From assembly GCA_010027395.1 (NCBI GenBank), contig RGVD01000131.1:1-7209 (forward strand): a DNA stretch of 7,209 nucleotides, read 5' to 3'. Shown piece by piece: positions 1 through 4,396 of the stretch. Source of the stretch: Bacteroidota bacterium (GTDB lineage: Bacteria > Bacteroidota > Bacteroidia > UKL13-3). The notes beneath the pieces were generated by a model. That model searched no databases. It saw nothing but the letters and a program-made list of their open reading frames with translations, and had not been told where the DNA came from. The translations under genes were made by a program, and so were the position numbers. Numbering within the stretch: position 1 is the stretch's first letter; each line of letters begins with the position of its first letter.

Positions 1-639
1 TTTATAGATGAGCCTAAGCCTGTCTTCCCTTTTCTGTGCCTAACCGTAAGCGGAGGACATACCCAAATTGTGTTGATGCGCAATTATTTTGAGTTTGAAA
101 TTATTGGCAAAACCCTTGATGATGCCGCTGGTGAAGCTTTTGATAAAGCCGCTAAAATACTAGAACTCCCCTACCCTGGTGGACCATTGATAGACAAGTA
201 TGCACAAGGTGGAAACCCTCATGCGTTTGAATTTGCCAAGCCCGAGATTCCTGAACTTAATTTTAGCTTTAGCGGATTGAAAACCTCTTTCCTTTACTTC
301 ATCCGTGAGCGCATAAAAACTAATCCTGATTTTGTGAAAGAAAACCTAGCCGATATCTGTGCAAGTATGCAAGAAGCCATCATTTATCATTTGATGAAAA
401 AATTGGTGAAAGCATCTAAGCAAACGGGCATTAAACAAATAGCCTTGGCAGGTGGTGTTTCGGCCAATATCGGTTTGCGTAAAGCCATAGAAACAGAAGG
501 TAAAAAACTAGGTTGGCAAACTTTTGTGCCTGCCTTTGAATACTGCACTGATAATGCTGCTATGATTGCTATCACTGCCCACTACAAATACCTTAATGCC
601 GAATTTGAAAGCCTTGATGTAAGCCCAAGTGCGAGGTAA
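1..639 (+). CDS. tsaD: TsaD, tRNA N6-adenosine threonylcarbamoyltransferase subunit (3' part; start outside window)
   Basis: This is the C-terminal 212 residues of the catalytic subunit that, with TsaB and TsaE, transfers threonylcarbamoyl from TC-AMP to A37 of ANN-decoding tRNAs in the cytoplasm. The frame is open from base 1, so the GTG at 70 is not the start. Visible family motifs, numbered within the fragment, are LTVSGGHTQIV (14-24), the GKTLDDAAGEAFDKAAK segment (about 36-52), PGGPLID, FSFSGLKTS, ALAGGVSANIGLR (about 148-160) and the late CTDNAAMIA motif with the metal-binding Asp (about 184). The family is about 330-340 residues, so about 120 N-terminal residues, including the HxxxH metal-binding histidines, lie upstream. 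The short C-terminal tail ends in TAA and a 117-bp repeat begins five bases later. The next gene is convergent. This is a core gene; the identification is firm. Confidence 0.97.
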   Translation, partial: FIDEPKPVFPFLCLTVSGGHTQIVLMRNYFEFEIIGKTLDDAAGEAFDKAAKILELPYPGGPLIDKYAQGGNPHAFEFAKPEIPELNFSFSGLKTSFLYFIRERIKTNPDFVKENLADICASMQEAIIYHLMKKLVKASKQTGIKQIALAGGVSANIGLRKAIETEGKKLGWQTFVPAFEYCTDNAAMIAITAHYKYLNAEFESLDVSPSAR

Positions 640-644
640 TACAA

Positions 645-814
645 GGGCCTCATCCCCTGCCCTTCTCCTAAGTAGAAGGGAGTAGCATTCGTGGTGTGCT
701 TGGCTAATAAGTTTGTGTGGTATTAGATGCTTCGCTGCATTCCATTCCGCTAAGCGTTTGGGGGCCTCATCCCCTGCCCTTCTCCTAAGGAGAAGGGAGT
801 AGCATTCATGGTGT
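645..814 (+). repeat. 117-bp repeat array 1 (one full and one truncated copy)
   Basis: Copy A runs 645-761 and truncated copy B 762 to about 814. Each begins GGGCCTCATCCCC and contains a 21-bp palindrome with arms CCCTTCTCCT and its complement around one central base, at 660-680 in A and 777-797 in B, exactly 117 bp apart. Copy A has one arm mismatch (AGTAG instead of AGGAG). The palindrome is followed by GGGAGTAGCATTC and, in A, by a tail through GATGCTTCGCTGCATTCC. Copy B stops matching at the stop codon of the minus-strand toxin gene. The array fills the whole gap between convergent tsaD and the toxin. The hairpins lack a T-tract on either strand, so they look like REP-type mRNA 3'-end stabilisers or element cores rather than standard intrinsic terminators. 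Confidence 0.93.
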
Positions 815-1237
815 TTACTTCTTACCAATACTTTTCAAAAATTCTTTTGCCGACATTACCGGAATACTTGAATTTTTAAAGTTTTTTTGATTACGTGTTA
901 TTAGAATATCACATTCTGATTGTAGGGCACAATTATATTGAAGTGCATCTTCAAAGTCGGTAAAATTTGAGTTAAGGCCTTTTTCAATTACCAAATCATC
1001 TAGTTGAGCTATCTCTGATATTATCTTAAAATTACGCAGCTTCTCTTTCACCTTTACTGCACTTTCATTTTTGCTGAGTAAATAAAATACGGTTGCATAG
1101 GATAAGGAAGAAGCAATCATCGTTATTTCGCCTTTGTCGGCAAGTGTAGCAATTTTTGCTATGTCGTTGTAGTATGGCTCGCGCTCTCCCAATAAGTCAA
1201 GCATCACATTGGTATCGATAAATACTTTGGCTTTCAT
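815..1237 (-). CDS. PIN-domain ribonuclease toxin (VapC-like)
   Basis: This 140-residue protein fits a single PIN domain, the Mg-dependent endoribonuclease fold of VapC-type toxins. It begins with the canonical strand and first acidic residue, VFIDTNVMLDLL (Asp8). The DFEDALQ segment (94-100) supplies further acidic residues, and CDILITRNQKNF (109-120) carries the last Asp and the TRN motif. The usual mid-domain Glu is not obvious in SSLSYATVFYLL (43-54). It resembles the common Bacteroidota PIN proteins that end in 'IPVMSAKEFL'. The ATG (1237-1235) overlaps the antitoxin TGA by four bases (ATGA), so the two genes are translationally coupled, antitoxin first. Expected role: RNA cleavage when the antitoxin is lost. 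The target RNA cannot be told from sequence. The stop abuts repeat copy B. Confidence 0.93.
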   Translation of the reverse strand: MKAKVFIDTNVMLDLLGEREPYYNDIAKIATLADKGEITMIASSLSYATVFYLLSKNESAVKVKEKLRNFKIISEIAQLDDLVIEKGLNSNFTDFEDALQYNCALQSECDILITRNQKNFKNSSIPVMSAKEFLKSIGKK

Positions 1238-1491
1238 TTATATTTATCAGCAAGGTGTTTCACATATTCTTTTTTATGATTCAATCCAGCAGGTATTTTT
1301 TTACCTGTTCGCATGCTGCTCACAAAGGCTGAAATCTTTATTTCATCTTTGTCCGAATTATCCTGCTGATTAACCAAAGATTTAAGATAGGATTCAATTA
1401 ATTTGGATAAACTACCGTTATGAGAGGCAGCATATTCTTTGGCCTTTTCTATTACTGTCTTATCTAGTTTTAGTGTTAATTTGGTATTCAT
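1234..1491 (-). CDS. Antitoxin of PIN toxin, DUF6364-like, ribbon-helix-helix N-terminus
   Basis: This 85-residue protein starts MNTKLTLKLDKTVIEKAKEYA, a short beta strand followed by two helices as in ribbon-helix-helix DNA-binding antitoxins. It then has SLSKLIESYLKSL, a charged linker (QQDNSDKDE), and a C-terminal segment (about 50-85) ending KKEYVKHLADKYK, the part expected to wrap the toxin. This pattern matches my memory of DUF6364 antitoxins paired with PIN toxins in Bacteroidota. I chose ATG 1491 over the in-frame ATG at 1512 because 1512 lies inside the TATATTTG promoter element and would need an N-terminal extension absent from the family pattern. Expected functions: neutralising the toxin and repressing its own operon, probably through the inverted repeat at 1499-1537. 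Confidence 0.88.
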   Translation of the reverse strand: MNTKLTLKLDKTVIEKAKEYAASHNGSLSKLIESYLKSLVNQQDNSDKDEIKISAFVSSMRTGKKIPAGLNHKKEYVKHLADKYK

Positions 1492-1498
1492 ATTGGTA

Positions 1499-1537
1499 TT
1501 TTGTACGTGCAAATATAAAATTTATTGCCGTACAAAA
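1499..1537. promoter_or_regulatory. Inverted repeat spanning the TA promoter, probable antitoxin operator
   Basis: TTTTGTACG (1499-1507) and CGTACAAAA (1529-1537) are perfect 9-bp inverted arms. Inside them, after a one-base bulge, GCAA (1509-1512) pairs with TTGC (1525-1528). The arms embrace the -7 element, where an autorepressing antitoxin would bind to block RNA polymerase. That this is the operator is an inference from position. Confidence 0.6.
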
Positions 1538-1538
1538 A
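1510..1538 (-). promoter_or_regulatory. Promoter of the toxin-antitoxin operon (Bacteroidota type)
   Basis: On the minus strand a perfect TATATTTG (-7 element, 1517-1510) matches the Bacteroidota TAnnTTTG consensus. TTTTTG (1538-1533) upstream can serve as the -33 element, though the 15-base spacer is shorter than the usual 17-21. Transcription would begin around 1503, leaving a leader of about a dozen bases before ATG 1491. Confidence 0.6.
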
Positions 1539-1579
1539 TGCAATTTTGTTTTTTTCTTTTTGCAAAGTATTCCGAGTGC

Positions 1580-1836
1580 CATACTAAGAGCAGCGAAGGA
1601 ACTTAGGGCCTCATCCCCTGCCCTTCTCCTAAGGAGAAGGGAGTGGCATTCGTGGAGTGCTAGGCTAACAAGTTTATGAGGTATTGGATGCTTCGCTTCA
1701 TTGCATTTTACTCAGCATGTGGGGGCCTCATCCCCTGCCCTTCTCCTGAGGAGAAGGGAGTGGCATTCGTGGAGTGCTGGGCTAACAAGTTTATGAGGTA
1801 TTGGATGCTTCGCTTCATTGCATTCTAAATAGTATG
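1580..1836. repeat. Short inverted repeats bracketing array 2
   Basis: CATACTA (1580-1586) followed by AGCGAAG (1592-1598) lies just left of copy C. The complements CTTCGCT (1808-1814) and TAGTATG (1830-1836) lie at the right end of copy D in mirrored order. The spacing inside each half differs (5 against 15 bases), so these are imperfect terminal inverted repeats at best. They suggest a small non-autonomous, MITE-like unit carrying the repeats. Confidence 0.4.
1606..1828 (+). repeat. 117-bp repeat array 2 (two copies)
   Basis: Copy C runs 1606-1722 and copy D 1723 to about 1828. The 21-bp palindromes are at 1621-1641 and 1738-1758, exactly 117 bp apart. C and D are close to identical across the palindrome, the GGCTAACAAGTTTATGAGG segment and the GATGCTTCGCTTCATTGCATT tail. 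Copy D carries A-to-G at the single unpaired central base, leaving both palindrome arms intact. The array separates divergent genes: the antitoxin promoter on its left and the leader of the 2171 gene on its right. Confidence 0.93.
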
Positions 1837-1850
1837 ACGAAGTGGTGTTG

Positions 1851-1879
1851 ACCCTGATAAGGGTGAAACAATCTTTCAC
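1851..1879 (+). other. Two small consecutive hairpins
   Basis: ACCCT-GATA-AGGGT (1851-1864) is followed at once by GTGAAA-CAATC-TTTCAC (1863-1879, sharing two bases). The stems are only 5 and 6 bp and no T-run follows, so this is recorded as structure without an assigned role. Confidence 0.3.
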
Positions 1880-1919
1880 GTATGTAAAAATTTGAACCGT
1901 TTGATAAAACGATGCATTC

Positions 1920-1974
1920 CCATGCACTATCCATGCACTATCTATGCTTTATCCATGCTTTATCCATACACTAA
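1920..1974 (+). repeat. Five 11-bp direct repeats (consensus CCATGCWYTAT)
   Basis: Five head-to-tail 11-bp units: CCATGCACTAT (1920), CCATGCACTAT (1931), CTATGCTTTAT (1942), CCATGCTTTAT (1953) and CCATACACTAA (1964). The 11-bp period is close to one DNA helical turn, so equivalent bases face nearly the same side. This fits cooperative protein binding or a slippage-prone microsatellite. It lies about 200 bp before the 2171 gene. Confidence 0.75.
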
Positions 1975-1981
1975 GTGTATG
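1965..1981. promoter_or_regulatory. 17-bp palindrome overlapping the last 11-bp repeat
   Basis: CATACACT-A-AGTGTATG is a perfect inverted repeat with 8-bp arms around one base. It is the shape of a homodimeric repressor site. No regulator is identified and the role is inferred. Confidence 0.45.
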
Positions 1982-2082
1982 ACTTCTTAAACCCAAAATT
2001 GAATTAATTCTGATTAAATTTTATCAATATTATCATCCGATGTCAATCTTTGTTATTTTATTCATCATAAGTCAAAACTAAT

Positions 2083-2100
2083 TAGTATTGGCAAATACTA
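2083..2100. promoter_or_regulatory. Inverted repeat upstream of the 2171 gene
   Basis: TAGTATT-GGCA-AATACTA has perfect 7-bp arms, located about 43 bp upstream of the -7 element of the following gene. It is a plausible regulator site, but in AT-rich DNA short palindromes also arise by chance. Confidence 0.35.
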
Positions 2101-2142
2101 TATATACTTGTCATACAGGTTTTTATGTCGATTTTTAGGTTT

Positions 2143-2150
2143 TATATTTG
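2143..2150 (+). promoter_or_regulatory. -7 promoter element of the 2171 gene
   Basis: TATATTTG matches the Bacteroidota TAnnTTTG consensus exactly and sits 20 bases before the ATG. No clear TTTG is found at the -33 distance. The start region after it is AAATAAAAAAAAAT, an A-rich initiation context without Shine-Dalgarno. Confidence 0.55.
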
Positions 2151-2170
2151 TTGCTTAAATAAAAAAAAAT

Positions 2171-2926
2171 ATGGCAAAATTAAAGAGCTTAATTAAGCTT
2201 GAAGGAACTCTGGATGAGTTGACCTTCTACAAGACACAAGATGGACATCTTGTAAGACAAAAAGGTGGAGTAACTGCAGAACGAATTGCAAGTGATCCCG
2301 CATTTGCTCGTACACGTGAAAACGGACGAGAGTTTGGAAATGCCGCAAGTGCTGGAAAATTGCTTCGACAGGCTTTTAGAGAACCTATTATGGTGGCTAA
2401 GGACAATAGGGTCACAAGTAGGCTCACAAAAGTGCTAAGGCAAATGATGGTGCATGATGATGCATCGATGCGAGGTGACAGAAATGTGGCTATGGCATTG
2501 CAAACAGAAATAGCAAGAAAGTTGCTAAAGGGTTTTCATTTTAATCAAATGGCTCCTATTGAAAAGGTGCTTAGTAAAACACCAATTATTGATTCAAATG
2601 CAGGCAAAGTATTACTTGAAAATTTGAATCCAAGTAACGATCTTTTTTGGCCTGCTGGAGCTAATCTATGTGAAATTAGTATGCAATGGGCATGTATTGA
2701 TTTTATGGATGGGACATATACAAATGGCTCTAGTCCGGTGGAAAGTGTTAAGAAACTAACAATAGTTAGCTCCTACAGTTTTATGCCAAATATTCAAATT
2801 ACTGGCAGTGGAATTTTGTGCATTGGTCTTCTACTTGATTATTACCAAATGGTGAATGGAATTAATTACAGTATACAGAGCAATGCCTATAATTCATTTA
2901 GCCTTCTTGATGTATCTCAGAGATAA
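2171..2926 (+). CDS. Conserved Bacteroidota protein of unknown function ('MAKxK..IKLEGT' family)
   Basis: This 251-residue cytoplasmic-looking protein has no signal peptide or membrane segment. The N-terminal block (1-70) is the recognisable part: LIKLEGTLDELTFYKTQDGHLVRQ, then KGGVTAERIASDPAFARTRENGREFG and AGKLLRQAFR. I recall such proteins as numerous, often multi-copy hypothetical proteins in Bacteroidota genomes, without a known function or a domain name I can give with confidence. Residues 71-135 are basic and helical (RVTSRLTKVLRQMM). The C-terminal part (190-251) is beta-rich and ends with a GILCIGLLLDYYQMVNGINYSI segment, corresponding to the 'FYQEVNG' ending of relatives. The length is normal, so it is probably intact. 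It stands alone, with its own promoter, a long leader holding direct repeats and palindromes, and an intrinsic terminator. Confidence 0.85.
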   Translation: MAKLKSLIKLEGTLDELTFYKTQDGHLVRQKGGVTAERIASDPAFARTRENGREFGNAASAGKLLRQAFREPIMVAKDNRVTSRLTKVLRQMMVHDDASMRGDRNVAMALQTEIARKLLKGFHFNQMAPIEKVLSKTPIIDSNAGKVLLENLNPSNDLFWPAGANLCEISMQWACIDFMDGTYTNGSSPVESVKKLTIVSSYSFMPNIQITGSGILCIGLLLDYYQMVNGINYSIQSNAYNSFSLLDVSQR

Positions 2927-2955
2927 TTTGTTTAAGATTAACTAAAATAAGAACT

Positions 2956-2984
2956 AGCCTTCGAGGAAACTCGAGGGCTTTTTT
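2956..2984 (+). terminator. Rho-independent terminator of the 2171 gene
   Basis: A 10-bp stem (AGCCTTCGAG 2956-2965 with CTCGAGGGCT 2970-2979, one T-G wobble) closes on a GAAA tetraloop and is followed by six Ts (2979-2984). It lies 30 bases after the stop, and repeat array 3 begins immediately after its last T. Confidence 0.9.
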
Positions 2985-3434
2985 GGGCCTCATCCTCAGC
3001 CCTTCTCCTAAGGAGAAGGGAGTAGCATTCGTGGAGTGCTAGGCTAATAAGTTCAGGTGGTATTTGATGCATAGCTGCATTGCATTTTGCTCAGCATGTG
3101 GGGGCCTCATCCCCTGCCCTTCTCCTAAGGAGAAGGGAGTAGCATTCGTGGAGTGCTAGGCTAACAAGTTTATTTGGTATTGGATGCTTCGCTGCATTTT
3201 GCTTAGCATGTGGGGGCCTCATCCCCAGCCCTTCTCCTAAGGAGAAGGGAGTAGCATTCGTGAAGTTCTTGGATAACATGTTTATGTGGTATTAGATGTT
3301 TCGCTTCACTGCATTTTGCTCAGCATGTGGGGGCCTCATCCCCAGCCCTTCTCCTAAGGAGAAGGGAGTAGCATTCGTGGAGTGTTTGGCTAATAAGTTT
3401 ATTTGGTATTTGATGCTTCGCTGCTCAGCGTGAC
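2985..3434 (+). repeat. 117-bp repeat array 3 (four copies)
   Basis: Copies are E 2985-3101, F 3102-3213, G 3214-3330 and H 3331 to about 3434. Palindromes are at 3000-3020, 3117-3137, 3229-3249 and 3346-3366. Steps are 117, 112 and 117 bp; the short step comes from a 5-bp loss in the GCTGCATTGCATTTTGC tail of copy F. All four palindromes are perfect. Copy H breaks off in the tail and continues as CTCAGCGTGACGAATC. The array begins directly after the terminator of the 2171 gene and lies between it and a convergent minus-strand gene. Orientation is the same as in arrays 1 and 2. Confidence 0.94.
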
Positions 3435-3480
3435 GAATCAGGATTTCGTATAACATTAATGAGGGCAGCGATATTAAATA

Positions 3481-3511
3481 ATTAAGGCCGCCTTTGAACA
3501 GCAGCCTTAAT
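3481..3511 (-). terminator. Possible terminator after the small HTH gene
   Basis: ATTAAGGC (3481-3488) and GCCTTAAT (3504-3511) form a perfect 8-bp stem with a 15-base loop, about 25 bases past the stop of the minus-strand gene. Downstream on that strand the sequence is only moderately T-rich (TATTTAATAT). On the plus strand AAATTTTTT follows, so it could also act in that direction. Confidence 0.4.
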
Positions 3512-3535
3512 AAATTTTTTACTAAAAAGATAAAA

Positions 3536-3724
3536 CTATTTTAACTGACTCTCGATTGAATCTTTGCCAATACGCAAATAATTCGCTGCTTCATCAACGG
3601 TAACGTAATTGCAATCGAATTTACCAACAGATATGCGAATATCACGAAGGACTCTATAGCCAGTACTTAAGCTTCTACCTAATAATAGACTGATGTCTGC
3701 TGCATACAATACAACTCTTTTCAT
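3536..3724 (-). CDS. Small HTH-like protein of unknown function
   Basis: This 62-residue basic protein has two helix-turn-helix-like halves. Residues 7-29 (YAADISLLLGRSLSTGYRVLRDI) read as 'A-x-x-I-x-x-LLG-x-S-x-x-x-x-Y-R', as in small DNA-binding excisionase-like proteins. Residues 40-57 (YVTVDEAANYLRI onward) resemble the 'T-x-x-E-A-A-x-x-L' first helix of excisionase-type winged HTH domains. The ATG at 3724 is supported by a well-placed promoter about 22 bases upstream. Small proteins of this look occur in Bacteroidota, but I cannot name a family. It points away from the AT-rich region and toward repeat array 3. Function could be transcriptional control or a recombination directionality role; neither is shown. 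Confidence 0.72.
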   Translation of the reverse strand: MKRVVLYAADISLLLGRSLSTGYRVLRDIRISVGKFDCNYVTVDEAANYLRIGKDSIESQLK

Positions 3725-3746
3725 GTTTTACTTTATTTTTATGATA

Positions 3747-3776
3747 CAAATTTAATACATAATTAAAATGGTGCAA
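3747..3776 (-). promoter_or_regulatory. Promoter of the small HTH gene
   Basis: On the minus strand TTG (3776-3774) and TAAATTTG (3754-3747) are separated by 19 bases, close to the Bacteroidota TTTG-N(17-21)-TAnnTTTG pattern, and the ATG follows 22 bases later. Confidence 0.65.
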
Positions 3777-3806
3777 TTATTTGATTTCCAAGGTCTTTTC
3801 CACAAT

Positions 3807-3825
3807 TAATAGTTATTCACTATTA
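3807..3825. promoter_or_regulatory. AT-rich inverted repeat in the divergent gap
   Basis: TAATAGT-TATTC-ACTATTA has perfect 7-bp arms, located about 30 bp upstream of the HTH gene promoter. It could be an operator for that gene, but the arms are AT-rich and chance cannot be excluded. The rest of 3755-3894 shows only AT-rich DNA with no gene. Confidence 0.3.
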
Positions 3826-3894
3826 TAAGTAGTTTTTATAATTATAATATGCTGATAATCAACAAGAAATTATCTTCTAAATTGTTGAAAAATT

Positions 3895-4074
3895 ATGGTA
3901 TTCAAACTGGCTTATGCAGGTGCTACTTTGATGCTTTTAAGCGAATTACTATCATATTTTATGGCCAAGCCAATTGCTGAAAATAGTAATAGAATAAGCA
4001 AAATATTTCATTTTGGTTACTATTTTATTACTTATAATAAAAAGTTCACTTATAGTCTATTTACTAATAGTTGA
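3895..4074 (+). CDS. Doubtful 59-codon ORF with a hydrophobic segment
   Basis: ATG at 3895 opens a 59-residue frame ending in TGA. Residues 4-24 (KLAYAGATLMLLSELLSYFMA) are hydrophobic enough for one membrane helix. The remainder is basic and aromatic-rich (FHFGYYFITYNKKFTYSLF). I recognise no family. No convincing promoter or ribosome site precedes it, though the upstream is A-rich (TTGAAAAATT). It lies 20 bases before the zinc-ribbon gene and could share a transcript with it. It is listed because it is the only open frame I see in this 340-bp gap; it may be non-coding AT-rich sequence. Confidence 0.2.
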   Translation: MVFKLAYAGATLMLLSELLSYFMAKPIAENSNRISKIFHFGYYFITYNKKFTYSLFTNS

Positions 4075-4094
4075 ATGAAACGTAGCTTGCGTGA

Positions 4095-4295
4095 ATGGAT
4101 ATACGCGTGCGCATAGGTATAAGGAACTTGTATAAAGAAGTATTTATTTATGGAGACCAACCAACTTGCTGCTCGAAATGCGGAGTTAGGAGCGAAATTC
4201 TTTTAGATTTTTCGCATACCAAATACAAAATTCAAATTCATAAATGTCCAAATAATAAATGTAGATTTGAATTTGTTATTCAAAACTTAAGTTAA
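4095..4295 (+). CDS. Small zinc-ribbon protein of unknown function
   Basis: This 66-residue protein has a four-cysteine metal site: C26-S-K-C29 followed by G, and C51-PNNK-C56, separated by a beta-rich stretch (SEILLDFSHTKYKIQIHK). The layout IYGDQPTCCSKCG ... KIQIHKCPNNKCRFEF is that of a stand-alone zinc ribbon. I recall similar short 'CPKCG ... IHKC' hypothetical proteins in Bacteroidota but no function. An in-frame TGA directly precedes the ATG, so the start cannot lie further upstream. No Shine-Dalgarno is visible. It ends about 100 bp before the nuclease-helicase on the same strand with no hairpin terminator between, so cotranscription is possible. Possible roles are nucleic-acid or protein binding; this is not demonstrable here. 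Confidence 0.62.
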   Translation: MDIRVRIGIRNLYKEVFIYGDQPTCCSKCGVRSEILLDFSHTKYKIQIHKCPNNKCRFEFVIQNLS

Positions 4296-4396
4296 TTCCG
4301 AATACTAACCCCTTTTTTTAAGTGTATTTTTAATTAAGAATTTCGTTTTAAGTTTTGTTAGAATATAAACTATATTGCTTTACCTAAATTCAAAAA

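Noticed and set aside
70..639. GTG at 70 as the start of a complete 189-residue protein
   Set aside because: The frame continues upstream to base 1 with clear TsaD sequence (LTVSGGHTQ), so this is an internal codon of a longer gene.
660..797. Repeat hairpins as classical Rho-independent terminators
   Set aside because: Stems are strong but no T-run follows on either strand, unlike the real terminator at 2956-2984.
508..828. Minus-strand open frame reading HECYSLLLRRRAGDEA twice, with similar frames at 1712-1927 and 3091-3279
   Set aside because: These are translations of the 117-bp repeat. Because 117 is a multiple of three, the frame stays open through tandem copies. They run into tsaD or unrelated flanks, have no promoter or start context and match no protein family I know.
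1492..1512. Upstream in-frame ATG of the antitoxin (adds MHVQNTN)
   Set aside because: It overlaps the -7 promoter element and would not be on the transcript; ATG 1491 gives the family-like N-terminus.
1473..1679. Plus-strand frame from the antitoxin promoter into repeat copy C
   Set aside because: It begins antisense to the antitoxin and ends in repeat sequence, with no family resemblance and low-complexity composition.
2227..2427. Minus-strand frame inside the 2171 gene, and similar antisense frames at 387-575, 4945-5169, 5213-5476 and 6569-6868
   Set aside because: They lie antisense to well-supported genes, show no recognisable domains or start signals, and are explained as shadows.
645..3434. 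CRISPR-like array
   Set aside because: The whole 117-bp unit is conserved between copies, with no variable spacers of fixed length, and no cas genes are present.
645..3434. Integron attC sites with gene cassettes
   Set aside because: The layout is cassette-like, but the repeats occur in tandem, the core palindrome is fully symmetric, no good RYYYAAC/GTTRRRY box pair is found (GGCTAAC breaks the pattern), and there is no integrase gene.
4296..4396. Promoter for the nuclease-helicase around TTTTG (4353) and TATATTGC (4371)
   Set aside because: The spacer of 13 bases is too short and the -7 match is imperfect; no better candidate is seen in this AT-rich gap, so none is annotated.
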